Assembly: GCF_003053565.1 (NCBI RefSeq)
Contig: NZ_QAXS01000006.1
Span: 1 to 64,000, forward strand
From: Halanaerobium saccharolyticum
Lineage (GTDB): Bacteria; Bacillota; Halanaerobiia; Halanaerobiales; Halanaerobiaceae
DNA: 64,000 nt
Reading direction: 5' to 3'
In this document: positions 46,231 to 55,389 of the stretch, piece after piece
Layout of the letters: each line of letters opens with the position of its first letter
Position numbering within the stretch: position 1 is the stretch's first letter
Notes under the pieces: model-generated
What the model saw: the letters and a program-made list of their open reading frames with translations, nothing else
Databases searched by the model: none
What the model was told of the DNA's origin: nothing
Position numbers and translations under genes: made by a program

Positions 46231-47139
46231 TTAATTTTCTAATTCCCGTAAAGCCATAAAAACAGCACCATAAGCTGCAGATTTTTTTGCCTTATAAATT
46301 TCCAGCTCATAATTTTCCCTTAATTTTTCTTTTAATAACTGATAAAAATAACTGCTTTTGATTAAACCACCAGCAGCAGCTATTTTATCTTCCTGATAAT
46401 CAAGTTTTAAGAGCGCTGAATGGGCAAGGATTGCCAGCTCAGCTGCTGCCTCCTGACAAATTTCCAGTGCAGCCGCATCTCCATTTTGAGCTAAATCAAA
46501 AACTGCCGGTGCTAAAGCAGCTATTTTTTTCCGGGGCAGCTGCTGCTGATAAATAAAGGGAATTAGTTCTTCTAACTTGCTGAAATTAAAATGCTCTAAA
46601 ATTAGATTTTTCAGCTCTGTCTTTTCAGCTCTCATCTCTTCTGCTCTCACAGCCTTTTTTGCTGCCTCAAGTCCTATCCAAAAACCGCTTCCTTCATCAC
46701 CGATAATTGGTCCCCAACCACCACTTCTAATCTTAGCTCCATTTTTCTTTAAACCGTAGGCGATTGACCCTGTTCCTGCGATTAAAACAGCTCCCGTGCT
46801 GCCCCCAGTAGCTCCCAGCAGAGCAATATGAGCATCACTGCAAAAAAAGAAGTTTCTAGAATTCATTATTTTTCCCATTTCTCTTTCAATTTTCACCAAG
46901 TCTTCTCTGCGGCCGGCTCCAGCAAGACCAATCCCTACTGCCTTTAAGCGGCTGATACCTGCTCTTTTTTTGGCCTGCTCTAAAGCCAATTTTATTTCTC
47001 TGCAGGCGGCCTCTAAGCCAACAACCTGATAATTTGCAGCTCCAGTTTGGGCTCGAGTAATTATTTTATCTTTTTCAGTGTCCACAATTATACACTCTGT
47101 TTTACTACCTCCGGCATCAATTCCGGCTATTAACATCAT
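46231..47139 (-). CDS. Murein amino-sugar kinase, BadF/BadG ATPase family (MurK-like)
   Basis: 302 residues with the actin-like ATPase fold: phosphate-1 AGIDAGGSKTE, phosphate-2 GAVLIAGTGSIAYG, GDEGSGFWIG, and the C-terminal KSAAYGAVFMAL. Relatives phosphorylate GlcNAc; MurK of Clostridium acetobutylicum phosphorylates both GlcNAc and MurNAc. Between amiE and nagZ and with murQ in the operon, it is likely a MurNAc/GlcNAc kinase replacing the phosphotransferase step of Bacillus. Stop and next start are one base apart. Confidence 0.88.
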   Translation of the reverse strand: MMLIAGIDAGGSKTECIIVDTEKDKIITRAQTGAANYQVVGLEAACREIKLALEQAKKRAGISRLKAVGIGLAGAGRREDLVKIEREMGKIMNSRNFFFCSDAHIALLGATGGSTGAVLIAGTGSIAYGLKKNGAKIRSGGWGPIIGDEGSGFWIGLEAAKKAVRAEEMRAEKTELKNLILEHFNFSKLEELIPFIYQQQLPRKKIAALAPAVFDLAQNGDAAALEICQEAAAELAILAHSALLKLDYQEDKIAAAGGLIKSSYFYQLLKEKLRENYELEIYKAKKSAAYGAVFMALRELEN

Positions 47140-47157
47140 ATCACCTCAAAATTATAT

Positions 47158-48234
47158 TTACTTTAAAACCGCTGCAATTAAATTGTGCAGTCTTGGTCTG
47201 AGAGAAATAATATCCACATTATCTCGGGTGGGGTGAACTCGGTTGGTTAGAAAAACCACTCCCAGCTCCAGCACCGGGTCAATCCAGATTGAAGTACCGG
47301 TAAAACCAGTATGACCATATGCCTGATCTGAAAATAGAATCCCACCAGAAGAGCGAAAGTTATTTCTGAGGTCCCAGCCTAAAGCTCTATTTTGATTTAA
47401 GTCTGCTGTCCAGTTCTGCCGCATGCTCACAATAGTTAAAGGACTAAATACTGTCTGATCCTGATAACTCCCATTATTTAAGAGCATCATTACAAATTTA
47501 GATAAATCCTTATTATTTGAAAAAAGTCCGGCATGACCGCTGATCTCTCCCAGAGAATAAGCATTTTCATCATGAACTTCCCCGACAATCATCTTATTTC
47601 TCCAGCTGCAGTATTCTGCAGCAGCGATATCATCTGCAGCAGCCTCAAGATTCGTCAGCGGTTTATAGGAAGTATTATCCATTCCCAGAGGCGAAAAAAA
47701 GTACTGCTGACTGAACTCCTGCAGGGACATCCCACTCACCCGCTGAACCAGTTCTCCCAGCAAAATAAAATTAGGGTCACTGTAATTAACAAGCTCTCCT
47801 ACCTCATTCTCTAAGGGCAGATCCAGGATATACTTTATTTTCTGCTGATAATTCATCCCCTGATCCCAGAGCTTTACAATCGCCTGGTAGCCAGAGCTGT
47901 GGGTTAAAAGATGAAAAATTGTTATTTCATCTTTATCAGCAGGCAGTTCCGGAAAATATTCCTTAATGTAATCATATATATTTATCCGACCCATTTCAAC
48001 TAATTTCATAATTGAAGAAGTTGTAACAATTACTTTGGTTAAAGATGCCAGACCAAATATAGTGTCTGACTTCATTTTTCTCTGCTCAGGCTGCAGCTGG
48101 GCAGAGCCCAGATGAGTCCTGTATAAAACTTCGTTTTTAGAAACAACAGAAAGTGCTGCTCCCGGAAAAGATCCTTTTTCTAACTCAGATTCTAAAAGTT
48201 CTCTAACTGCTGAAAAATCAAGCTTATTATCCAT
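47158..48234 (-). CDS. amiE: AmiE-like serine beta-lactamase-fold protein (MurNAc-L-Ala amidase)
   Basis: 358 residues. Class C beta-lactamase/esterase fold with the nucleophile in LASLTKVI (SxxK), YSDPNF as the Tyr motif and AYGHTGFTG for the KTG-like motif. On sequence alone it would be a beta-lactamase-related protein. Its place between namZ and nagZ matches ybbE/amiE in the Bacillus subtilis murQRP-amiE-nagZ-namZ operon, where AmiE removes the peptide from MurNAc. No signal peptide is evident, so it may act in the cytoplasm after import. Confidence 0.82.
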   Translation of the reverse strand: MDNKLDFSAVRELLESELEKGSFPGAALSVVSKNEVLYRTHLGSAQLQPEQRKMKSDTIFGLASLTKVIVTTSSIMKLVEMGRINIYDYIKEYFPELPADKDEITIFHLLTHSSGYQAIVKLWDQGMNYQQKIKYILDLPLENEVGELVNYSDPNFILLGELVQRVSGMSLQEFSQQYFFSPLGMDNTSYKPLTNLEAAADDIAAAEYCSWRNKMIVGEVHDENAYSLGEISGHAGLFSNNKDLSKFVMMLLNNGSYQDQTVFSPLTIVSMRQNWTADLNQNRALGWDLRNNFRSSGGILFSDQAYGHTGFTGTSIWIDPVLELGVVFLTNRVHPTRDNVDIISLRPRLHNLIAAVLK

Positions 48235-48272
48235 TTATTCTGCTCCTAATTAATATTTTATCCAGAAAGATT

Positions 48273-49442
48273 TCAATAAAGCAAATATTCTTTTCGGCTT
48301 TCTTTAAATTGATCCAGCTCCCGCTTCCAGTCTGCTAAAATATCTCTAACAGCATAATCCTGATCAATCTTTTTTCTGACCTGATCTGTCCCCATCAACA
48401 AATCAAAGAAATACTTCTGACTGTCTTTTGGCGGCTGCAGCCACTCTGTCTCTTCAGGATAAAGTTTGAAAAGAGTTTTAATAATAGTTAAAGCTGAAAG
48501 ATATGAACCAACTTTTTCTTCCTCACTAACTAAAATTTGAACTCCACCACATTCTTGGCCCTGATGCTTGGAAGCTGCAGGAATAAAATAGACCGGTCTG
48601 AAGCGTAAACCCGGCAGCTTTTTATTTTCCAGCTCTCTGCTTAAGAGCTCCGGCTCAATCCAGGGAGCTCCAAAATATTCAAAGGGGTTGGCTGTTCCTC
48701 TGCCTTCAGAAATATTTGTTCCCTCCAGCATACAGCTGATTGGATAAACCTGAGCTGTCTTGAAATGGGGAACTGCAGGTGAAGGTGGAATCCAGAACAA
48801 ATCATCTTCACTCTCGGGTTCTGCAAATGTCTCTCCCTGCCAGCCTGAGCATTTAATTACTTCCAGCTCAGCATTTAAGTTAAACTCCTGATTTGCCCAC
48901 TGCGCCAGCTCACCAAAGGTCATACCGTGCCGGTGGGGAAGTGGATAAAGACCGATAAAGGATCTGAATTCAGGCTGAACAATATTACCCTCAAGCTTTC
49001 TCCCCAGAGGGTTGAGACGATCCAGAATATATAATTTGAGATCATTTTCTCCACAGCTTTCTATAGTATAGAGCAGGGTTGATAAATAGGTGTAAAATCT
49101 GAGGCCCAGATCCTGAATATCAAAAACTAAAGCATCAAGATCTCTGAGCATTTCTGCTGAAGCCTTTTTATTGTCTCCATAGAGACTGATCATTTTTAGC
49201 CCGGTTTTAGAGTCAAGCTGATCTTCCACTTTGTCTCCTGCAGCAGCATTACCTCTAACCCCATGTTCGGGACCAAATAATTTGACTAAATTAATCTCCG
49301 GCTCTTTGGATAAAATATCGATAGTACTTTCTAAATTAGAGCTTAAACCGGTATGATTTGTTACTAATCCCAGCCGCTGGTCTTTTAATTGATCCATTTT
49401 TCCAGCAATAAGATTATCAAGACCACTTCTGTATTTACTCAT
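48273..49442 (-). CDS. namZ: Exo-beta-N-acetylmuramidase, GH171 (NamZ, DUF1343)
   Basis: 389 residues of the DUF1343/YbbC family, now known as NamZ, which removes MurNAc from the non-reducing end of muropeptide glycans. Visible family marks are GLVTNHTGLSSNLE, KLFGPEHGVRG, LVFDIQDLGLRFYTYLST, ILDRLNPLGRKLEG, PLPHRHGMTFGELA and LEGTNISEGRGTANPFEYFGAPW. No signal peptide, unlike many secreted NamZ proteins, so it probably works on imported fragments. AmiE follows 38 bases downstream. Confidence 0.92.
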   Translation of the reverse strand: MSKYRSGLDNLIAGKMDQLKDQRLGLVTNHTGLSSNLESTIDILSKEPEINLVKLFGPEHGVRGNAAAGDKVEDQLDSKTGLKMISLYGDNKKASAEMLRDLDALVFDIQDLGLRFYTYLSTLLYTIESCGENDLKLYILDRLNPLGRKLEGNIVQPEFRSFIGLYPLPHRHGMTFGELAQWANQEFNLNAELEVIKCSGWQGETFAEPESEDDLFWIPPSPAVPHFKTAQVYPISCMLEGTNISEGRGTANPFEYFGAPWIEPELLSRELENKKLPGLRFRPVYFIPAASKHQGQECGGVQILVSEEEKVGSYLSALTIIKTLFKLYPEETEWLQPPKDSQKYFFDLLMGTDQVRKKIDQDYAVRDILADWKRELDQFKESRKEYLLY

Positions 49443-49516
49443 TTAAGATCACCATTACTTTTTAGTTTTTAAAAACTTATGAAAATAATTTACCTGGTGC
49501 ATTTAAACAGAAAAAT

Positions 49517-50650
49517 TTAATCAACTGCAAAGGGATCGATTGCATCCCGCATTGCATCACCAACAAAGTTAAAGGCAAGAACTGTCACAATAATAAAAAT
49601 TCCGGGAGCTAAAATCCAGGGACTGCTTTTTAAAACTGACATCTGCTGGGCCTGTTTTAAAAGTAATCCCCAGCTGGTCATTGGTTCTTTGATACCGAGC
49701 CCTAAAAAACTCATTGAGCTTTCAGCAAGTATCATCCCCGGAAAAGAAAGAGTTGCCGCCACAATTAAATAACTCATTGTGTTGGGTAAAATATGTCTGA
49801 ACATTATAGAGCGGTCACTTGCCCCCAGGGCTCTGGCAGCATCAACAAAATCCTTATCTCTGTAGCTTAAAAACTGACCTCTGACAACCCGGGCAATTCC
49901 CGTCCAGCCGATAAAGGAAAGTACAGTTACTATTCCAAAATAAATTTTTACTGAAGACCATTCAGGTGGCAGAATCATACTTAAAGCAAGCCAGATCGGG
50001 ATTCTTGGAAAAGAGCGGAGGAGTTCGATAAACCGCTGGATTAAATTATCAATCCAGCCGCCATAATAACCGGAGATCCCACCCATAATTATTCCAATCA
50101 AGAAACTTAATAAAATACCAAAAAGACCGACACTTAAAGATACCCGGCCGCCGATTAAGGTCCTGGCAAATAGATCTCTGCCAAAACGGTCAGTTCCCAT
50201 TAAAAATAGTTTTGAATCTGCTCCTTCTTCTAAACCAAATAGATGTAAATCTGTTTCAAAAAGACCCAAAAGCTTATATTTTTCTCCCCGAACTAAAAAG
50301 TGGATAGGATATTTGACCTCTCTGTTAACCTGATATTCAACTGCAAAAGTTACCGGGTCTCTACCCTTTTCCAGCTTGTAAACAAAGGGGCGGAGGCTGA
50401 AGTTACCCTCCTGATCGATAAAATGAATTTTAGTTGGAGGAGCATATGTATATTCTTCATTTTTCTGCAGCATATTGTAGGGAGCAATAAATCCACCAAA
50501 AATTGCTGAGAGATAAATAATGATTAAAATTACCGCTCCAAACATTCCAATCTTATGTCTTAAAAATCTGCGAACTATTTTTGCCTTATAGCTCACACTT
50601 TTATCTAATTTATTAGTTTCTGTCTCTATTTTTTCATTCTGCTTATCCAT
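49517..50650 (-). CDS. Opp/Dpp-type ABC permease (OppC-like) with extended periplasmic loop
   Basis: 377 residues, about 90 more than the two other OppC-type permeases of the window. The extra residues lie between helix 1 (MFGAVILIIIYLSAIFGGFIA) and FLMGTDRFGRDLFART and should face the periplasm. The EAA loop is FVDAARALGASDRSIMFRHILP. It belongs to the murR-murQ transport unit, which has a binding protein and two permeases but no ATPase gene. Probable cargo: muropeptides or MurNAc-containing sugars. Confidence 0.92.
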   Translation of the reverse strand: MDKQNEKIETETNKLDKSVSYKAKIVRRFLRHKIGMFGAVILIIIYLSAIFGGFIAPYNMLQKNEEYTYAPPTKIHFIDQEGNFSLRPFVYKLEKGRDPVTFAVEYQVNREVKYPIHFLVRGEKYKLLGLFETDLHLFGLEEGADSKLFLMGTDRFGRDLFARTLIGGRVSLSVGLFGILLSFLIGIIMGGISGYYGGWIDNLIQRFIELLRSFPRIPIWLALSMILPPEWSSVKIYFGIVTVLSFIGWTGIARVVRGQFLSYRDKDFVDAARALGASDRSIMFRHILPNTMSYLIVAATLSFPGMILAESSMSFLGLGIKEPMTSWGLLLKQAQQMSVLKSSPWILAPGIFIIVTVLAFNFVGDAMRDAIDPFAVD

Positions 50651-50663
50651 CTATAAATCCTCC

Positions 50664-51635
50664 TCAATCAAGTCGAATCCTGGGATCAACCAGTGCCAGC
50701 AGTAAATCAGCTATTAAATTACCGATTAACATCATAAATGCTGAAAACATCAAAAAGGTCATAACCAGATACTGGTCCTGGTTGATCAGGGCATCATAAA
50801 AGAAAGGCCCCATTGTCGGCAGGTTTAAAACAATCGCTGAAATAATTGTACCACTGATTAGTTTTGGCAGCTGCATCCCAAACATTGAAATCAGGGGATT
50901 AATCGCATTACGAACCGCATGCTTATAAATAACCACATTCTCATTCAGCCCTTTTGCTCTGGCGGTCTGTACATACTGCTCCCCCAAAATATCAAGTAGG
51001 TTTCCCCGCATCTGTCTTAAAATACCTGCCATTCCAGCTGTTCCAATTGCAATTAAAGGAATCCAGATATGTTTTAAGAGGTCAATCACCTTGGCAATGC
51101 TCCAGGGGGCACCGATATACTGCTGGGAAAACAAGCCGCCGACCTCTGTTCCTCCCATAGATAATACTAAATACATTAATAATAAGGCCATAAAAAAGTT
51201 GGGAACAGAAATACCAATAAAGCCGATAAAAGTAAAAACATAATCAAAAATAGAATACTTGTGGGTTGCCGAAAAAATTCCAATCGGAATTGCAAGGACC
51301 CAGGTAAATAAGATAGTGCTGCCTGCAACAACTACAGTCCAGCCCATTCTTTCCCAGATTAGTTCTGCTACCGGGCGCTTATAGGCAAATGAATAACCAA
51401 AATCACCTTCGGTAACTATTCCTTTAACCCAGGTTAAATACTGCATATATGTAGGTTGATCAAGCCCCAGTCTTGCTCTAAGATTTTCAACAGTCTCCGG
51501 TGAAACTCTTGGATTACTAAAATACTGACTTCCAAATTCCCCTGGCTGCAGCTTAATAACTGTAAAAGATAAAATTGAAATTAAAATCATCAGGGGAATC
51601 ATATACAAAAAGCGCCTGAGTATATAATTCATCAT
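50664..51635 (-). CDS. Opp/Dpp-type ABC permease (OppB-like), murein operon
   Basis: 323 residues with six membrane helices, N-terminal YILRRFLYMIPLMI and the EAA loop around YVQTARAKGLNENVVIYKHAVRNA. The FTVIKLQPGEFGSQY segment (about 24-38) is the PGEF variant of this subfamily instead of PGDP. It ends 13 bases before the OppC-like partner. Function: inner-membrane channel for murein fragments, inferred from the operon. Confidence 0.92.
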   Translation of the reverse strand: MMNYILRRFLYMIPLMILISILSFTVIKLQPGEFGSQYFSNPRVSPETVENLRARLGLDQPTYMQYLTWVKGIVTEGDFGYSFAYKRPVAELIWERMGWTVVVAGSTILFTWVLAIPIGIFSATHKYSIFDYVFTFIGFIGISVPNFFMALLLMYLVLSMGGTEVGGLFSQQYIGAPWSIAKVIDLLKHIWIPLIAIGTAGMAGILRQMRGNLLDILGEQYVQTARAKGLNENVVIYKHAVRNAINPLISMFGMQLPKLISGTIISAIVLNLPTMGPFFYDALINQDQYLVMTFLMFSAFMMLIGNLIADLLLALVDPRIRLD

Positions 51636-51668
51636 CTTAATCTACTCCTATATAAATATTATTAAGAA

Positions 51669-51694
51669 TCCGGGCAGGGCTGAGCCCCCCCGGA
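51669..51694 (-). terminator. GC-rich hairpin between binding-protein and permease genes
   Basis: TCCGGG and GGGCT pair with AGCCC and CCCGGA in a window otherwise AT-rich; no T tract follows. Probable mRNA stabiliser or partial terminator. Confidence 0.6.
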
Positions 51695-51719
51695 AGTTTT
51701 AATTATTATAGTTTTTAAA

Positions 51720-53483
51720 CTATTTTTTATAAACTGTGTAATTTACTCCAACTATGATGCCGTTATCATTTACATAATAGTTGCCAACATTATCCTGGAC
51801 TGCAGAAAGATCCATTCCTTTAGTAATAAAGATTACAGGTAGTTTCTGAGCATTAATCAGCTGCCATCTATCATAATATTCTCTTCTGGCCGAATGCTCC
51901 ATTGTAACCTGACCTTTTTCGAACATCTCAAAGATCTCTTTTTCCCAGTCAAACATGTTTTCCATTACTGGCTGGTCATTTTCGCCCATTGTAGATAGAT
52001 GCCAGTAATATAATGCTCTACCTGGCTGCCAGATAGCTTTTCTAAACTGAGGATCAGGCTGATTACCAAAAGCCATAACCATTGATTCGAATTCACCGGC
52101 AAGAGCCTTATCGAATACTAAACTACCCTTAATCAGATTTAAGTTAACCTTAATTCCAACTTCCTCCAGATTATCTTTGAGTAAAGAAGCAATATCTACT
52201 CTATCCTGAGAATCAACAGCAGTAGTTAAAGTAAATTCAAAATCCTCACCATCTGCAAGTTCTCTAATTCCATCACCATCAGTATCTTCATAACCTAAGT
52301 CATCTAAAATAGTTCTGGCTTTTTCGAGATTAAAATCGCGTCTGAGCTCTTCAATTTCTGGATTATAAAACGCCTTATTTGTTGGAACTACGGGCATCCC
52401 AGATTCTATTGCCAGTGTATTATATACATCATCAATAATTCGCTGTCTGTCAATTAAATGAGCCATTGCCTCTCTAAACTCAAGGGTTCTAAAGGCTTCT
52501 CTCAGCTCTTTATCAGCGATATCGAAGTTAAAAGAAAGGTGAGTTGGACTTGGAGTTGGGTTAACAGGCTTACCTGTTAATACTTTAAAATCTGCTCCAT
52601 CAACTTCCTGCTGTTTTAACATCGGAAAATCTTTTCCACTAATTGTCAGCTGATCAATTTCGCCAGCCTGGAACTGGGCCAGCTGTACTTCACTATTTTG
52701 AACAAAAACATAAACTAGTTGATCTACATATGGAAGCTGGTTGCCCTCACTATCATAGCGCCAGCTATTTGGATTTCTTTTAAGTACCAGTTTTTGATCT
52801 ACAGAATACTGATCAATAGTGAACGGTCCTGTACCAACAATCTCAGATAGCTCTGTTCCTGTTGACCAGGCTTCATTAATTGCTCCAGGATTTTCTGGAT
52901 CTAAATGTTTGGCCAATTTATGCTCAGGTGCGATTGGTGCCTGAGATAAAATCTTCATAAAAGGACCATATGGTGCAGGTAAATTAACTTCAACTGTATA
53001 TTCATCAACCTTTGTAAACTCTACCATTTCTCCTTCAATTTCATAGCGGCTTACTTCATTCGCCTCTGCGTTAGGGTTTAAAGTAAGGTTATTGAAAGTA
53101 AAAATTACATCATCAGCATTAAACGGCTCATCATCAGACCATTTAACACCTTTACGTAAATTTAAAGTTACAGTAGTTCCATCATCACTATATTCCCAGC
53201 TTTTTGCCAGACCAGGTTCAATTTCTTTAGTAACTGGATTTGCCTCAACTAAAGAATCTAAAACATTGGTCATAATAGAAAAAGTTGACCAGTCAATAGC
53301 TCCATAATAGTTAAAAGTCTGTGGGGCTGAGGTAAGAGAAATAACATATTCTCCACCATATTCGCCAATTTCTCCAATCAGACTGTCACTTACTACTTTT
53401 CTTTCCAGTTCCTGAGCGCCAACTGTAAAGGAAAGCCCTAATACTAAAACTAAGATCAATGAAAGACTAAAAAATTTCTTCAC
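51720..53483 (-). CDS. Family 5 solute-binding protein, murein operon
   Basis: 587 residues. Signal peptide about 1-23 (KKFFSLSLILVLVLGLSFTVGAQ), with no lipobox, so periplasmic. DppA/OppA fold; KGVKWSDDEPFNADDVIFTF and VGTGPFTIDQYS are family marks. Between murQ and the permeases, so it should bind a murein fragment (muropeptide, MurNAc-peptide or disaccharide). Peptide specificity cannot be excluded. Confidence 0.92.
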   Translation of the reverse strand: MKKFFSLSLILVLVLGLSFTVGAQELERKVVSDSLIGEIGEYGGEYVISLTSAPQTFNYYGAIDWSTFSIMTNVLDSLVEANPVTKEIEPGLAKSWEYSDDGTTVTLNLRKGVKWSDDEPFNADDVIFTFNNLTLNPNAEANEVSRYEIEGEMVEFTKVDEYTVEVNLPAPYGPFMKILSQAPIAPEHKLAKHLDPENPGAINEAWSTGTELSEIVGTGPFTIDQYSVDQKLVLKRNPNSWRYDSEGNQLPYVDQLVYVFVQNSEVQLAQFQAGEIDQLTISGKDFPMLKQQEVDGADFKVLTGKPVNPTPSPTHLSFNFDIADKELREAFRTLEFREAMAHLIDRQRIIDDVYNTLAIESGMPVVPTNKAFYNPEIEELRRDFNLEKARTILDDLGYEDTDGDGIRELADGEDFEFTLTTAVDSQDRVDIASLLKDNLEEVGIKVNLNLIKGSLVFDKALAGEFESMVMAFGNQPDPQFRKAIWQPGRALYYWHLSTMGENDQPVMENMFDWEKEIFEMFEKGQVTMEHSARREYYDRWQLINAQKLPVIFITKGMDLSAVQDNVGNYYVNDNGIIVGVNYTVYKK

Positions 53484-53504
53484 GTCAAAATCCCCCTTAA
53501 TATT

Positions 53505-54401
53505 TTAGTTAATCACTTTTTTTAAAACACCATCATTTTCAGCCAGTAATTTCTGGGCCTCTTTTAGATCCACCCCCTTTTCATACATAATTACTGCTTC
53601 TTTCAATTCATAATTTGCTCTTTTTAAATATTCTGCTGCAATCTGATTTTCAGCAGCAGTAATAATCTTAAAGATATTTTGAGCCCGACTGCGGAGTTTA
53701 TCATTTGTTGGCTGTAAATCAACCATTAAGTTAGAATAAACCTTTCCCTGTTTGATCATTACAGTTGTTGAAATCATGTTTAAAATCATCTTTTGAGCTG
53801 TACCAGCTTTCATTCTGGTTGAACCGGTTACAACCTCTGGCCCCACAATGACCGCCATCTCCATTTCTGCTGCTGCAGCCAGAGCTGAATCCTGATTGCA
53901 GACTAAAGCAGCTGTAAAGGCTCCCTCTTTTCTTGCTGCCTCTACGGCGCCAATAACAAAAGGAGTTTTGCCGCTAGCAGCAATTCCTACCACACTATCA
54001 TTCGGACTGATTTCATAACTTCTAATTTTTTCTGCTCCCAGTGCAGCATTATCTTCAATATCTTCCTGAGACCGAAACATTGCCTTTTCTCCTCCAGCTA
54101 AAATACCAATCACTCTTTCTGGGCTGACACTAAAAGTAGGTTTACACTCTACTGCATCCAGAATCCCAAGCCTGCCGCTGGTTCCAGCTCCGACATAAAA
54201 AAGTCTACCTCCTTTTTGCATCCGGGGAGCAATCCGGTCAATAACCTGCTGAATTTCAGGAATTATTTTATTTACCGCTGCTGCCACTTTTTTGTCTTCC
54301 TGATTAATTATTTTTAAAACATCAGCAGTCGGTAATTCATCAATTTGATAAGTATTTGGATTTCGCTGTTCAGTTATCCTCTTTTCCATATTTTCTGCCA
54401 T
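53505..54401 (-). CDS. murQ: N-acetylmuramic acid 6-phosphate etherase
   Basis: 298 residues, exact family length. It cleaves the lactyl ether of MurNAc-6-phosphate to GlcNAc-6-phosphate and D-lactate. SIS domain with FYVGAGTSGRLGILDAVE and GIAASGKTPFV; EKAMFRSQEDIEDN holds the conserved catalytic Glu region. C-terminal helical part with VVTGSTRMKAGTAQKMILN. It follows murR by 16 bases and precedes the binding protein by 21. Confidence 0.97.
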   Translation of the reverse strand: MAENMEKRITEQRNPNTYQIDELPTADVLKIINQEDKKVAAAVNKIIPEIQQVIDRIAPRMQKGGRLFYVGAGTSGRLGILDAVECKPTFSVSPERVIGILAGGEKAMFRSQEDIEDNAALGAEKIRSYEISPNDSVVGIAASGKTPFVIGAVEAARKEGAFTAALVCNQDSALAAAAEMEMAVIVGPEVVTGSTRMKAGTAQKMILNMISTTVMIKQGKVYSNLMVDLQPTNDKLRSRAQNIFKIITAAENQIAAEYLKRANYELKEAVIMYEKGVDLKEAQKLLAENDGVLKKVIN

Positions 54402-54417
54402 ATTCTTACCCCCAAAA

Positions 54418-55287
54418 TTATTTAATTCGACTGTCCTGCATCACTACTCTGGTTTTATCTAAAGCTTCTAAAGTTTGATCATACTTATCAGCTGCAGCTC
54501 CTAAAAACAGCACATCTATTACAGCCAGCTGAGCCATTCTGGAAGCCAGAGCACTGCCCCGAAAAGGAGTTTCTTTAGAAGAAGTTAATAAAATAGTATC
54601 AGCAATCTCAGTTACAGGTGAACCCATATTCGAAGTAATGGCCATTATTTTGGCACCGGCATTCCTGGCAATATTTAGTGATTCCATTAACTCTCTTGTT
54701 CTACCGGAATCAGAGATAGCCACAACCAGGTCTTCTGCTGATAAAAGGGAAGCCATCGTCTTCTGACGGTGATTGTCAATTAAGGCTTCAGCATTGTAAT
54801 TTATTCTTTTAAATTTTAGTTCACTATCTTCGGCTACAATTCCTGAGGCGCCAAAACCAAAGAAAAATATTCTTCTGGCATTGATTAATAAATCAATAGC
54901 TTCTTTTATGTTTGACTGTTTTAAAAGCTTTTTTGTATTCTGAAATGAATGATCATAAATTTGAAAAATCTTATCTATAATCTCTTCTATCTCATCATCA
55001 GCTTCTATTTCTCCATAAATTCGCTCCTGTTCCCCACTCTGCTCTACCTGGGCCAGCATAATCTTCAATTCCTGATAACCGGAATAGCCAATATGCTGAC
55101 AGAATTTAACTACTGTTGCCTCACTTACATCTGCAGCCCGGGCCAGCTTAGTGATCGATAGATGTATAACCTCCTCGTAATTATCCAGGATATACTGAGC
55201 TACTCTCTTTTCCGCCGGTTTTAACTGTTCTAAATAACTGTTAATCCTCAAAATACCATGAGGAAATTTTCTTTTTGCATTCATCAA
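54418..55287 (-). CDS. murR: RpiR-family regulator of murein sugar use (MurR-like)
   Basis: 289 residues. The N-terminal RpiR helix-turn-helix (LSITKLARAADVSEATVVKFCQHIGY) is followed by a SIS sugar-phosphate domain with FGFGASGIVAEDSELKF and AISDSGRTRELME. MurR proteins repress murein-sugar genes and are relieved by MurNAc-6-phosphate. First gene of the operon that runs to anmK, so probably autoregulated. The 100 bases upstream hold no obvious palindrome. Confidence 0.93.
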   Translation of the reverse strand: MMNAKRKFPHGILRINSYLEQLKPAEKRVAQYILDNYEEVIHLSITKLARAADVSEATVVKFCQHIGYSGYQELKIMLAQVEQSGEQERIYGEIEADDEIEEIIDKIFQIYDHSFQNTKKLLKQSNIKEAIDLLINARRIFFFGFGASGIVAEDSELKFKRINYNAEALIDNHRQKTMASLLSAEDLVVAISDSGRTRELMESLNIARNAGAKIMAITSNMGSPVTEIADTILLTSSKETPFRGSALASRMAQLAVIDVLFLGAAADKYDQTLEALDKTRVVMQDSRIK

Positions 55288-55389
55288 ATCACATCCTAAT
55301 AATTCATTAAAATTTTCTCACTATTTACTATATTCAAGACATTAATAAAAAATCCTTCTTAATTTTATTAAATTAGTAAAATAATTTTA

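Noticed and set aside
47158-48234. Beta-lactamase giving antibiotic resistance
   Set aside because: It has no signal peptide and lies between namZ and a murein-sugar kinase; the AmiE role explains it better.
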